This document shows positions 42,405-51,026 of a stretch of 51,292 nucleotides of DNA, one piece after another. Below the pieces are notes generated by a model. It ran no database searches. It was not told the DNA's origin and worked only from the letters and a program-made list of their open reading frames with translations. This DNA is from Bacillota bacterium (GTDB lineage Bacteria; Bacillota; Clostridia; Acetivibrionales; DTU013), in the NCBI GenBank assembly GCA_023435305.1, contig JAEYRV010000061.1, forward strand, positions 1 to 51,292, read 5' to 3'. The position numbers were made by a program, and so were the translations under genes. Numbering within the stretch: position 1 is the stretch's first letter; each line of letters opens with the position of its first letter.

Positions 42405-42460
42405 AAAAGGTCTCTCCTTTCACACAGTCATGTGCAGGAAAGACCTTGAACCCACTAACA
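42405..42460 (-). promoter_or_regulatory. Shine-Dalgarno-sequestering leader hairpin with mini-ORF
   Basis: On the minus strand AAGGTCT and TCC (42447-42437) pair with GGA and AGACCTT (42417-42407), with one internal mismatch, burying the GGAGAG site of the ABC-F gene. An 11-codon reading frame starting with GTG at 42455 and ending at 42420 (VGSRSFLHMTV) runs through the 5' arm. A ribosome stalled there would free the site, the classic layout of translation attenuation. The mini-ORF has no clear ribosome binding site of its own. Confidence 0.5.
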
Positions 42461-42781
42461 AAGGTGATAGCTGCCGTCAGTCCGCCGAAAGACAGTATCC
42501 AATTCAGGCGTAGGACAACTGACAGTATCACATCAATATAAGTCAAAAAGCAGGTATAATAAGCCGATCCAGCACAAACCGGAGCAATAAATGCTCAGTA
42601 GTCTATTGTCTTGTGACATTGCCGAATCAGCCAATTCTCATTCCTTAATACCTTGCCCTTTCATTTTTTATTTCAGCGCAATGCTCTTACCTCTGCGCAT
42701 TCCTCATAGCTATTTTAAACCGTATTGCGTGAACAGTCAACCATACAATGTTTATTGGATAGGTGGATCGAGGTGGACCGA

Positions 42782-42938
42782 GGTGCACAAAAACATAGTG
42801 TTTTGGGCACGATCCCATTGATTATATTGAAAACATTCCATGTCAGGTTCACATAAGGAGGCGTTTATGGAGTTATGGAAACCCACTGATAGCCTTAGGC
42901 TCCCCTTATGTGCCCAAAAGCCTCCTGTTTTGCACACC
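42782..42938. repeat. Palindromic intergenic element, copy B (MITE-like)
   Basis: The arms GGTGCACAAAAA ... TTTTGGGCAC (42782-42810) and GTGCCCAAAA ... TTTTGCACACC (42910-42938) are imperfect inverted repeats. The interior begins GATCCCATTGATTATATTGA. It is homologous to the element at 8912-9044 but about 24 bp longer. The 42461-43030 stretch is otherwise free of recognisable genes. Confidence 0.75.
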
Positions 42939-42976
42939 CCGCTCCGGGCACTCGGGCACTTCGGGCACCCCAGGCG

Positions 42977-43019
42977 CTACGGACACTACGGACACTACGG
43001 ACACTACGGACACTACGGG
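42977..43019. repeat. 9-bp tandem repeats (CTACGGACA)
   Basis: Four full units plus a partial one at an exact 9-bp period, preceded by related GGGCAC-rich units from about 42942. The array directly follows palindromic element B and ends 11 bases before the stop codon of the AlkZ-related gene. Confidence 0.9.
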
Positions 43020-43030
43020 ATATACAAAGA

Positions 43031-43753
43031 TTAACGATGAAAGGCAAGCGCTTTGGCAAGCATGTTCCTGTTGATGTTATTACCGTTTTTAATACCGATC
43101 TCCAATATCGCATCAATAGCTTCATCTTTATCCATATCGGTACTGTAACAGTCATTCATGCTCTTGCCGCTGTCAGCACTGCCGCTGGAAATGCTCCATT
43201 CGCGGGGCATCCAATCCTCTGCCCGTTCATAAATATTTATAAACCAGCCATAGGGCTGACCTTTCCTGTCAATCTTCTGCCTGCTGCCAGCCACTGTAAT
43301 ATAGAACAGCCTCTGTAGTTCAACAATAGCACTGTCAACCTTACTGCCTCCCTTTTTGCCTGTTACGCCCATACTGCTTCTGATTTCACTGGTATCTAAA
43401 ACCCTTCTCTCCTCAAACAGCTCCCACAGCTCCCATACGGTCTGGCTCACCAAGCCGCTGTAACGCCTTTCCTCCATCTGCTCCGAGGGACTGCAGGCGG
43501 CCAGAAATGCAGGATACAGCCGTGGTGCAATGAACCCCTTGTTTCCGCCAAGCACACATCCGAACGCCAGGCGCTTTTCTTCCGCAGCTCTGTCTTTCCA
43601 TCGCCAGGGATCAGTTTCAGGATCTCCCGTATGCCAAATCTCCATCGGAGTCTCACCGGTCAATGAAGGCAGCCCTTCAACGATATTTGAAAAGGCCATA
43701 AATCCAAGCTCTTCCACTCTGTCAATAAAGTCACTATAACTCAGGAGTTTCAC
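43031..43753 (-). CDS. AlkZ-related / winged-helix DNA-binding protein
   Basis: Protein of 240 residues. The segments VEELGFMAFSN, WHTGDPETDPWRWKDRAAEEKRLAFG, LGGNKGFIAPRLYPAFLAA and VWELWELFEERR match a family annotated as AlkZ-related, distantly linked to DNA glycosylases of the AlkZ/YcaQ type and containing a winged-helix region (VLDTSEIRSSMGVTGKKGGSKVDSAIVELQRL, read in two parts). The catalytic QxQ/QxD motifs of true AlkZ are not visible, so base-excision activity should not be assumed. Start: GTG at 43753 with GAGGTG 7 bases upstream. It lies 78 bases after the toroid gene on the same strand. Confidence 0.75.
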   Translation of the reverse strand: MKLLSYSDFIDRVEELGFMAFSNIVEGLPSLTGETPMEIWHTGDPETDPWRWKDRAAEEKRLAFGCVLGGNKGFIAPRLYPAFLAACSPSEQMEERRYSGLVSQTVWELWELFEERRVLDTSEIRSSMGVTGKKGGSKVDSAIVELQRLFYITVAGSRQKIDRKGQPYGWFINIYERAEDWMPREWSISSGSADSGKSMNDCYSTDMDKDEAIDAILEIGIKNGNNINRNMLAKALAFHR

Positions 43754-43831
43754 AGATATTCACCTCAAATAAGCTTATTTTAAAAGTCTTATAAAACCTC
43801 TCACCCGAAATGTACACATCTGACCTCATTG

Positions 43832-44698
43832 TCAAATGATATTATATGCTCTCAGCCTGCAGATCGCTTCCAGCGTAACTCTGCCGCGCCATTCCAGTAC
43901 AGAAGCTGCTCCGGGGGCATCCCATCTGACCGGCCATCCTCCATCCGGCTCCTGCTGCTTCAGCAGATCCTCCAGATGACCATCGATCTGTCCCTGCGAG
44001 AACAGCGGTCTGCAGACCGAATCCGGCCTCGGAGCAAAATGGAGGGGTGTAAGGCCGTATGTATTGACCGGGGCATCAGGAATGAAAAATCTGGCCGAAG
44101 GAAGGACTTCAGCAATAATGTCCAGCATTTGGTCAGCTTTCTTTCTGTCAGGCAGGTATTGCACCAGACGGGCAGCACAGCTCAGTTCATGCGCCTCATG
44201 AGGAGGATTATTAATAAACATGTCACAGCAGGTTTCGGAAGCCTTTGAAAGCCATTCATGCTCTACTCCCTGATAATACAGCAAACCGCATATCTCGGCT
44301 GTGGGATTGAAGCCGGCTGCTATTGTGGAGTTGACCCAATGTCCTGCAACAGGATACTCGAATACATTATCCGAGAAAAACGGGACAAGACCGTTATCAT
44401 CAGCAACCGACTGCAGGTAATCACAAACAGATAACGCAAATTGCGTGTCGCGGCACCCTGCCTCCTCCATTGACCCCAGTCCGAAGGATACAAATAAAGG
44501 CTGACTCGACGGGCATCGTTCATCGGGCTCAAGTGCATGTCCAAGCCCATCGTCAGGATTCTGGTATGCTTTCAGCACACACCCTGCATATTCGGGCGAC
44601 AAGCCCTCAAAGCGTATCTCATACAGCCTGCGTTCCAGCAGCCTGGCACTTGACATTATGAATCCCTTGGCTTTTTCCAGTACTTCATGCATAATCAT
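43832..44698 (-). CDS. Alpha/alpha-toroid (prenyltransferase/terpene-cyclase-like) protein
   Basis: Protein of 288 residues resembling the repeat fold of squalene-hopene cyclases and prenyltransferases. A QW-like motif is visible near the C-terminus (LLKQQEPDGGWPVRWD), with further toroid-like helices (AEICGLLYYQG, ELSCAARLVQYLPD). It is far shorter than true cyclases (about 600 residues) and lacks a DxDD motif, so cyclase activity is unlikely. The real function is unknown. Start: the ATG at 44698 has GAGAGG 8 bases upstream; a GTG at 44704 overlaps the spacer. It stands between the frameshifted WYL regulator and the AlkZ-related gene, all on the minus strand, and may have been controlled by that regulator. 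Confidence 0.7.
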   Translation of the reverse strand: MIMHEVLEKAKGFIMSSARLLERRLYEIRFEGLSPEYAGCVLKAYQNPDDGLGHALEPDERCPSSQPLFVSFGLGSMEEAGCRDTQFALSVCDYLQSVADDNGLVPFFSDNVFEYPVAGHWVNSTIAAGFNPTAEICGLLYYQGVEHEWLSKASETCCDMFINNPPHEAHELSCAARLVQYLPDRKKADQMLDIIAEVLPSARFFIPDAPVNTYGLTPLHFAPRPDSVCRPLFSQGQIDGHLEDLLKQQEPDGGWPVRWDAPGAASVLEWRGRVTLEAICRLRAYNII

Positions 44699-44781
44699 TC
44701 GCACATCCTCTCTCTATGGTTCCTTTATCTGCGATTACGCAGCTATCCTGACGAAACCGCTTTTCTTTGATTATAGCAGAC

Positions 44782-45716
44782 CTAACATGACATCTTGCTG
44801 TCATGTTCATTGCGAGAATAATTTTGTGTCATTTTTTCAGCTATTGCTTTTATCTCAGCTGCCAATTCTGCAGGCTCAAGCACAACTGCTTGTTCCCCAA
44901 AGCCAAGCACCCATTTGATAATATACTCCCTGCTTGTGTAACTGATATCAAGCAGCAGACTGCCGTCCTCACTTCGAGTATAGCTATCCGGCCCATATTC
45001 TTCGGCTAGTATGTATTCAACTGATTTATCGAAGCTCATCCTTACCATATTGGTTCCGTTAAAATAATCCTCAGGCTTCAGACTGTCGGGCGTTATATCC
45101 CTCGGTGTAAAACTTTCTTCAGTCACAGAAAGCCTCCACAGCCGATTCAGCTTGAACAGCCTGAAATCCTCCTTGCTGCGGCAGTATCCGAATACATACC
45201 AGGCCGCCCACCTGAAGGTTATGAAGCAAGGCTCGATAATGCGGTTTTCAACACCCTTTGCAGAGTAGTAATCAAAGCTTATCAAGTTGTGGGAGGCTAT
45301 TGCTTTTTAATAAGGCTTATCTTAACCGACAGGGTCGGTCCATAATGCGATGACAGATCAATATGTATTTTTTCTCTCAGCGGAACAACACCTTGCCTGG
45401 CAGGTACAAGCTTGTCAATAAGACGGCGGACCTTTGCCTGATCCGATACACTGCCGATGCCTCCCAGTCCTGCGATAATGCTGTCGAGTTCATCCGATGT
45501 CAATACGCTCCTGTCAAGCTTGTAGCCATCGGCTATCGAGAGTCCTCCCCCTCCGCCCTGCATGGAGACAACAGGTATGCCGGCCAGGCAGATATCATCT
45601 ATATCTCTGAGGATGGTCCTCCTTGATACCTCAAATCTGCTTGCAAGCTCCGGAGCCGTCATCCTCCCGCATTGCAGCAGAGTAGTTATAATACCCAATT
45701 GGCGGTCGATCTTCAT
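44782..45716 (-). pseudogene. HTH/WYL-domain transcriptional regulator (YafY type), frameshifted
   Basis: Two adjoining reading frames together make one regulator of about 310 residues. The first (45716-45297) has an N-terminal helix-turn-helix (MTAPELASRFEVSRRTILRD) and the linker up to KISLIKKQ. The second begins around AIASHNLISFDYYSAKG (about 45297-45280) and contains the WYL domain (CFITFRWAAWYVFGYCRSK, FRLFKLNRLWRL). The break is at a run of five A followed by G (TTAAAAAGCAATAG on the minus strand). Restoring one A, or a -1 shift at AAA-AAG, joins the frames exactly, giving LIKKAIASHNLIS. It may be a real mutation, a sequencing error in a homopolymer, or much less likely programmed frameshifting. 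WYL regulators often bind nucleic acid or nucleotide ligands. Confidence 0.8.
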
Positions 45717-45791
45717 TCTTCTTCAGCTCTCCCATCCATAATAACCATTACTCTATACCATTTTATCACAACAACGATCTCATAGGGTCAT

Positions 45792-45829
45792 TTTTCAAGT
45801 CCTTCGGCACTGAAGAAGGTGCTTGAAAA
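45792..45829. other. Intergenic hairpin
   Basis: TTTTCAAG-T-CCTTC (45792-45805) pairs with GAAGG-TG-CTTGAAAA (45815-45829). It lies between the divergent WYL and Lrp-type regulator genes and is flanked by A/T-rich sequence; terminator and operator roles are both possible. The 45717-46036 gap otherwise shows only A/T-rich promoter-like sequence. Confidence 0.5.
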
Positions 45830-46036
45830 CACAACCGCAATAAACAGCGCCATTGGTCTCATGATACCAGTTTAAAAAATTAACCTATATCTGACATTAA
45901 GGAATTTCCATTAAAATAATTAAACGTTTCTCGCCATATAACTTAAATTTCTATGTATTTACTAAAAAGTGTTTAAAATTTTTAGATAATGGAATACAAT
46001 GAATATAGAGAGAACAATATGAGGGAGAGTCGCTGG

Positions 46037-46531
46037 ATGGACGAACTGGATGTAAGAATAATCAAGCTGCTGCAGGAGAACGCCAGGATCACTGCATCCG
46101 ATATAGCTGGCACTGTCAGCCTGTCGGTACCGGCAGTAAGCGAGAGGCTGAAAAAGCTTGAGACCTCTGGAGTGATCAAACAGTACACAGCCATCGTCAA
46201 CCCCGAATACTTCCAAAAAGCATTGATGGCAATAGTATTTGTTTCTCTTGACCGCCCCCGGTTCGCCGATGTCTTTGCCGAATTTGTTATACAACAGGAT
46301 GACATACTGGAATGCCACTACCTGGCCGGCGACTTCGACTACGCATTGAAGGTCGTAACAGAAAACACATCGACGCTGCAGGAACTGCTCAACAGGATAA
46401 AAAGCGTACAGGGCGTACAAAAGACAATGACTACGGTAATACTATCCACAGCAAAGAACAACTACTCGGTCATCCCTGAAGATCCCGCTGTCAGGGACCA
46501 TACAGGCCAGACGGGAAAGAAATATAAATAG
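46037..46531 (+). CDS. Lrp/AsnC family transcriptional regulator
   Basis: Protein of 164 residues with the standard two-domain layout: a winged helix-turn-helix starting MDELDVRIIKLLQENARITASDIAGTV (read in two parts) with recognition helix VPAVSERLKKLE, and a RAM ligand-binding domain (MAIVFVSLDRP, ILECHYLAGDFDYALKV, VQGVQKTMTTVIL). A hydrophilic tail of about 25 residues exceeds the usual length. It probably senses an amino acid or related small molecule and controls nearby or amino-acid metabolism genes. Start: the ATG at 46037 has AGGGAG 9 bases upstream and gives the usual family N-terminus; earlier ATGs at 45989 and 46019 would add 16 and 6 residues. The next small gene follows after 12 bases, so the two are cotranscribed. 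Confidence 0.9.
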   Translation: MDELDVRIIKLLQENARITASDIAGTVSLSVPAVSERLKKLETSGVIKQYTAIVNPEYFQKALMAIVFVSLDRPRFADVFAEFVIQQDDILECHYLAGDFDYALKVVTENTSTLQELLNRIKSVQGVQKTMTTVILSTAKNNYSVIPEDPAVRDHTGQTGKKYK

Positions 46532-46543
46532 GAGGTGTTAGTG

Positions 46544-46744
46544 ATGCTGGGAGACGGATTTTATAACAATGACCTGATCACATTCCCACAGAATGAAAAA
46601 GGCAACGGGCTGGAAGTATACTGCAAACTGGAGGGCTTTGACTATCAGCAGCTGGCATCTGAAAGCATGTACAAAAAAATACTTGCCTTTCTCGGTAAAA
46701 AGCAGGATAAAAACAGGCCTGTAGTTCTAGCAGAAAAACAGTAG
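46544..46744 (+). CDS. Small protein of 66 residues, unrecognised
   Basis: Short hydrophilic protein (MLGDGFYNNDLITFPQNEKG onward, ending PVVLAEKQ). It has an excellent ribosome binding site, AGGAGG 8 bases before the ATG, and lies 12 bases after the Lrp-type gene, so expression is credible. No signal peptide, metal motif or domain that I recognise. A role as partner or target of the regulator is conceivable from the linkage alone. Confidence 0.72.
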   Translation: MLGDGFYNNDLITFPQNEKGNGLEVYCKLEGFDYQQLASESMYKKILAFLGKKQDKNRPVVLAEKQ

Positions 46745-46839
46745 ACAAATTCAGCCGTGAATTAATATGACAGACTATTGTACTTAAATATCAGTTATTG
46801 GGCATGCGACACACAGCACAGCATGCTGCAAGATGAAAG

Positions 46840-46869
46840 AAGCCCGGGATTCCGCATACTCCCGGGCTT
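46840..46869. terminator. Terminator hairpin between convergent genes
   Basis: AAGCCCGGGA (46840-46849) pairs perfectly with TCCCGGGCTT (46860-46869). On the minus strand it is followed by CTTTCATCTT and lies 6 bases after the LtaS-like stop codon. On the plus strand it is followed by GAACTTTTAATCC. It probably works in both directions. Confidence 0.8.
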
Positions 46870-46875
46870 GAACTT

Positions 46876-49173
46876 TTAATCCTGTCCCTTCTCTTTCAAT
46901 ACTTTACCATAGTAGTCGGTTTCAAGTATTCTTGTTGAGTATTTAAATTTGTTCGCTACTATTACATTGATTTTCTTGACGTAATCCTTGTCCTCCTCTG
47001 TCCCATCCAGGAAGGCCACTTTATTTTTTTGAGAATTGTACATGGCCCTGTCCGTTATCCAGCTCCGGTTGGAAAAAATGACAAGCGGCGGCGTCGAAGA
47101 CAGGATATCCGTTCCCATCAGCAGTCGCGAATCATAATCGAGGCCAAACAGGTTCGACACGGTAGGTATTATATCAAGGCTTGCACAGGGTTTCTCCACA
47201 ATGACGGGTTCCATTCCCTTTTTGTATATTATCAGAGTGCTCTTATAAAGCTCATAATTCGTTTCCACCTCATGGCCGGCCAACTCATCGAGCTTATCCT
47301 TCTCCAATCCGTAGGGATAGTGGTCGGGGCTGAGGACTATGACCGTATTCTCCGCTATTCCTGCCGCTTCCAGCTTATCCATCAGAGATTTCATTGCAAA
47401 TTCAAGTTCCAGATTACAGGCTATATATGCCTTTGCCTCATCCGAATAAGGCAGATCGTCCACATATTTTTTATTCTTGCTTGCCATGTGGTTCCCGAAA
47501 AAGTTGTAGTTCATATGGCCGCTGACAGTCATGTAATATGAATGGAACGGCTGCTGGCCTGCATATTCGTCAAATGTGACATCAATCATTTCAAGGTCGG
47601 ATTCCGGCCAGGACTTCTTCACCTCAAGGCCGTTTCCAACTCCCTTGTAATCATATCCCAGGTTGGGGTGGGACACGTCCCTCTTATAATAGGTGTATGT
47701 ATGATTGTGGTATGCCTTAGTGGTGTATCCCAGCTGCCTGAACTGATTGCCCATCGCAAAGGGCATATAGTTGCTGCCCGATTTTGCCATGCTCCATACT
47801 CCGCTCTTCGGGATCAGTCCTGTACATGCCACGTATTCACCGTCGGATGTGCTTACCCACCATACAGGGTTATAGAAATTCTTGAAAACAAAGCCCTCAT
47901 TGATCATCTTGTAAAGTGTTGGAGTCAGTTCCGGGCTCACAGCATAGGGCGAAAATCCCTCTGCAGTGAACATTATAAGATTGCAGCCCTTGAACATGCC
48001 AGTATATTCATTGGTAGCAGTAGGTTCCACAGCCGAGAAGTATTTGTGCATCGGGTATAGCGGGTCATCCTCACCAGTGGCCAGCAATGCCTCAAAGTCG
48101 ATATCCATTATATTATAGGGCTTGACAGGCTCTACAGGTTCTATGGGCACAGTCGGATCACTATCATCGGACTGCTCAGCCCCATCGTTCTTCCCATCAC
48201 CTGATTGATCCCCAACAACACTGCCCGTACTTCCGCCTGTGCCTACATTAGCAGCATCTGTACCTTCTCCCGCAGAGTTTGCGGGGTCAGTGACGTTTCC
48301 GTCAGCATCAGATCCATCGTCCTTGTCATCCTTGCTGTTATCAGCAGCAAATATATTTCCCGAAACAGCATCCTCCAGCGCGCCTGCTGCAAGCCTTTCA
48401 ACATCAAGCCGAATCGTCGTGAAAACCCCCAGCCGGTTCACCGAAAGCTCGGGAGAAAATGCATCAAAATAAAGTGTATTCTGGGATGTCGGGCCGTCTC
48501 CGGTCAGTGCGACACATACGACAGAAGATGAATAGCTGAGAATGCAAAATGCAAGAACAATGCTCAACTCCAATTGCTTTTTTTCTTTTGGCACAATATA
48601 TTTGCCGAAAACCAGCACAACTGCGAACGGAACAAACAACAGCACCACCGCTGCAGCATTTTTTAAAAGCGCCTCAACTACAATATCCCAGAATTGTACC
48701 GCATCTCCTGCCGCGCCAAGGGAAATCAATGAAAAAGGAGTGCGGAATATGCAATAGTATATCAATTGCAAGCCGTATACAAGAGTAATAGCGAGGGTTG
48801 CTGCAGAAGCAGCCTTCTTGACAAATTTCAACGGAAAAAGACTGACCAGAATATAAACGGCAGTGCCTCCGGATACAGCGAAAATCAATGCAAAGAAATA
48901 GTCAAACGACATATCCTTGAATATCCACAGCCTGTACAAAAGCTCCATGTATGTTATCAACATAATAAAGAAACATAGGAACCAATATTCATTTAAAAAT
49001 CCTGAAAGGATGCCAATAGCTTTGGAATTTCTGATCTTTTTGATTTGCTCATTGTTTCTAAAAAAATCACAGGTTCTATTGTATATGCCTTTGTATATCC
49101 CTTTAAAAAACTCCGTATTTATTTTTCCTGTTTTCATTGCAGCAAACATCTTCTTTCTGCGGTATTGCTCCAT
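46876..49173 (-). CDS. LtaS-like sulfatase-family membrane enzyme (phosphoglycerol transferase type)
   Basis: Protein of 765 residues. The N-terminal 250 residues contain about five membrane helices (YWFLCFFIMLITYMELLYRL, YFFALIFAVSGGTAVYILV, VVLLFVPFAVVLVFGKYIV and others). An extracellular linker rich in Asp, Gly, Ser and Asn (about 275-350) leads to a sulfatase-fold domain with MFTAEGFSPYAVS, the probable nucleophile Thr in VSTSDGEY, HMNYNFF and the metal-binding VVLSPDHYPYG. LtaS enzymes polymerise glycerol phosphate onto a glycolipid; related enzymes modify other glycans, so the polymer is uncertain. The ATG at 49173 has AGGAG 4 bases upstream. No glycolipid synthase adjoins it. The low-complexity linker is encoded by ordinary-looking, non-tandem sequence. 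Confidence 0.9.
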   Translation of the reverse strand: MEQYRRKKMFAAMKTGKINTEFFKGIYKGIYNRTCDFFRNNEQIKKIRNSKAIGILSGFLNEYWFLCFFIMLITYMELLYRLWIFKDMSFDYFFALIFAVSGGTAVYILVSLFPLKFVKKAASAATLAITLVYGLQLIYYCIFRTPFSLISLGAAGDAVQFWDIVVEALLKNAAAVVLLFVPFAVVLVFGKYIVPKEKKQLELSIVLAFCILSYSSSVVCVALTGDGPTSQNTLYFDAFSPELSVNRLGVFTTIRLDVERLAAGALEDAVSGNIFAADNSKDDKDDGSDADGNVTDPANSAGEGTDAANVGTGGSTGSVVGDQSGDGKNDGAEQSDDSDPTVPIEPVEPVKPYNIMDIDFEALLATGEDDPLYPMHKYFSAVEPTATNEYTGMFKGCNLIMFTAEGFSPYAVSPELTPTLYKMINEGFVFKNFYNPVWWVSTSDGEYVACTGLIPKSGVWSMAKSGSNYMPFAMGNQFRQLGYTTKAYHNHTYTYYKRDVSHPNLGYDYKGVGNGLEVKKSWPESDLEMIDVTFDEYAGQQPFHSYYMTVSGHMNYNFFGNHMASKNKKYVDDLPYSDEAKAYIACNLELEFAMKSLMDKLEAAGIAENTVIVLSPDHYPYGLEKDKLDELAGHEVETNYELYKSTLIIYKKGMEPVIVEKPCASLDIIPTVSNLFGLDYDSRLLMGTDILSSTPPLVIFSNRSWITDRAMYNSQKNKVAFLDGTEEDKDYVKKINVIVANKFKYSTRILETDYYGKVLKEKGQD

Positions 49174-49460
49174 TCAGCTCCTGGCAGTAACTGCAATGCC
49201 GCGCTTCCGGTAATTAGAACATTCAATGCAATATATTTTATCAGCTTTAGTCATAACGAGCAACAAGAGATTAACAGCTCTGTTTTATCTATTTAATCTG
49301 TTTTCTCCCCTGTTGTCTCAACGGTGGCAAATCATCTCCACTCAAATCCACATTGTACACCTTTTTGCTGACAAATGGGCTAAGGACTTCCACACTCTGA
49401 GTTTCAGTCTTCATTAGTAAGGGTATGATATGTAAAGAGCATCTGAAAGGGGTAAACTTT

Positions 49461-50081
49461 ATGAAACTTTATGATATATCAATGCCTATTAATGAAAACA
49501 TCCCTGTTTATGGCAACAAAGCCGGAAAGGGCCCTGTCATTACCGTTGTCAACGACCACAGCACCATTCCTGTACACGAGAGCGTCATAAGCATGAATCT
49601 GCACACAGGCACCCATATCGACGCCCCTCTTCATATGATCCCGGGAGGCAGCACATTTGAAACCATTGATATCAGCCGGCTTATCACGCCATGCCGCGTC
49701 TATGATTTCACCGGCGCGAAAGAAAGGATAGCAGCCGATGACCTTAGGGCAAGGGATATCCAGCCCGGCTCCTTTATACTGCTGAAAACCAGAAACTCTT
49801 TTTTTGAAGGCTTTGATCCGGGATTTGTTTATGTAGACGCATCAGCAGCAGCATATCTCAGTGAGGAGGGGATCATAGGTGTGGGCATCGACTCCCTTGG
49901 GATAGAACGTGCCCAGCCGGGCCATGAAACCCATAAAACGCTGCTCGGCAGCGGTATCATCATACTTGAAGGCCTTCGCCTGGCAGATATCATGGAAGGC
50001 GAATACAAGCTGATTGCTTTGCCGCTCAGAATTACCGGCACTGAAGCTTCTCCGGCCAGAGCTGTGCTGATTGAGGAATGA
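49461..50081 (+). CDS. Cyclase family protein (KynB-like metal-dependent hydrolase)
   Basis: Protein of 206 residues of the cyclase/arylformamidase family. The metal-binding motif HTGTHIDAPLH is intact near residue 50, with later conserved VGIDSLGIERAQPGHETH and IILEGLRLADI. Members hydrolyse formylkynurenine or other cyclic or amide substrates; with no kynurenine genes beside it the substrate is unknown. The ATG at 49461 has AAGGGG 8 bases upstream; the frame stays open to 49425 without a better site. The last codons (LIEE and the TGA) form the first copy of a 39-bp tandem array that continues for about 155 bases past the stop. Confidence 0.88.
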   Translation: MKLYDISMPINENIPVYGNKAGKGPVITVVNDHSTIPVHESVISMNLHTGTHIDAPLHMIPGGSTFETIDISRLITPCRVYDFTGAKERIAADDLRARDIQPGSFILLKTRNSFFEGFDPGFVYVDASAAAYLSEEGIIGVGIDSLGIERAQPGHETHKTLLGSGIIILEGLRLADIMEGEYKLIALPLRITGTEASPARAVLIEE

Positions 50082-50238
50082 TTAGATCCCACGCAGAATG
50101 CTGCGCTGATTGAGGAATGATGAGATTCCCCACAGAATGCTACGCTGATAAAGGAACGATGAGATTCCCCACAGAATGCTGTGCTGATTGAGGAATGATG
50201 AGATCGCCCACAGAATGCTGTGCTGATTGAGGAATGAA
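50066..50238. repeat. 39-bp tandem repeats starting at the 3' end of the cyclase gene
   Basis: Units starting GCTGATTGAGGAATGA lie at 50066, 50105, 50144, 50183 and 50222 (last partial), an exact 39-bp period. Each unit recreates the last codons and stop of the cyclase gene, so the array looks like serial duplication of the gene end. Confidence 0.92.
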
Positions 50239-50357
50239 AAACGCTCCTTATTAAGCTGTGTTGATTGGCAAGTAAATAGATGCCCGCTCATGCAACAGGC
50301 CCATTGCCTGTCTCCAAACATCTCTCTGTACTGGCACTTTTATCACGAGCTGGCTGT

Positions 50358-51026
50358 TCACAATGTGATTTCCAGCCTGATGAGCCTTGCAAGAATCCGG
50401 ACTTCATTCTTTGACACAGTTTCCGTGGACAGTTTTCCGCTATTACCCACCAGAAGCAGCTTTTCCTGATCCAGTCTCTTTATCTGGCGTATCATCCTTG
50501 CACCTTTATACTCAACAAGGCATAATGAATCCCTCTCTGCCTCTCCCGTTCTGCAGGCCAGCGCCACATCACCCTTCATTATCCTGAAACCGGACATACT
50601 GTCATCTTCAGCTTTTATATAAAGGACCTTGTCCTTCGGACAGCCCTCAACCTTGTTATCTATAATAGGCAATTGCCTTGAAGCCAATGATTTCTCAAGA
50701 TCATATCCATAAACAGGCACAGTCATGATGACTCCTGCAAGCGCATCGGTCCATATTTCCCTGACCGGCCTTTCAATCACTTTTTTCACAGTCTTGTCTG
50801 GTTCAGGCCTGCTCCTTACCTCCGTTTCATCGAACAGCTCGAGCTTGCCGGCCTCCTGGCGCAGCGCCTTTGAGACCCGGTTTATGAGATCGCTGTTCAT
50901 GACCCTCTTACCGTTCTCAACTTCATCTATAAAGCCTTCGGAAACGCCGACGAGCTTGCCCAGCTGCTTCTGTGTCATTCCGGCTTCCTTCCTCAGCCTG
51001 CATATTTCAGAACCGATCCTACCCAT
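50358..51026 (-). CDS. XRE-family regulator with S24 (LexA/CI-like) C-terminal domain
   Basis: Protein of 222 residues. An N-terminal helix-turn-helix (ICRLRKEAGMTQKQLGKLVGV, read in two parts) covers residues 7-60. A linker of about 35 residues follows, then an S24-like domain with the Ser motif in AEDDSMSGFRIMKGDVAL (about 143). The residue aligning with the catalytic Lys of LexA-type proteases looks like Arg (ARMIRQIK), so self-cleavage is doubtful, although an Ala-Gly pair lies upstream in DALAGVIM. It may act as a ligand-responsive repressor rather than an SOS repressor. The ATG has GGAGG 6 bases upstream. It is transcribed away from the window edge, and a palindrome at 51224-51240 is a candidate operator. 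Confidence 0.88.
   Translation of the reverse strand: MGRIGSEICRLRKEAGMTQKQLGKLVGVSEGFIDEVENGKRVMNSDLINRVSKALRQEAGKLELFDETEVRSRPEPDKTVKKVIERPVREIWTDALAGVIMTVPVYGYDLEKSLASRQLPIIDNKVEGCPKDKVLYIKAEDDSMSGFRIMKGDVALACRTGEAERDSLCLVEYKGARMIRQIKRLDQEKLLLVGNSGKLSTETVSKNEVRILARLIRLEITL

Noticed and set aside
42337..42546. 69-codon minus-strand frame overlapping the ABC-F start
   Set aside because: It runs through the attenuator and into the ABC-F gene in another frame; no ribosome binding site. The short GTG mini-ORF is the better leader candidate.
42840..43034. Frame encoding His-Tyr-Gly repeats
   Set aside because: It is produced by the 9-bp tandem array and element B; no start signal or homology.
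43832..44698. Squalene-hopene cyclase
   Set aside because: Only about half the needed length, and no DxDD motif.
50082..50321. Minus-strand reading frame of 79 codons with 13-residue repeats
   Set aside because: It exists only because the 39-bp tandem array is a multiple of three. No ribosome binding site, no family resemblance.
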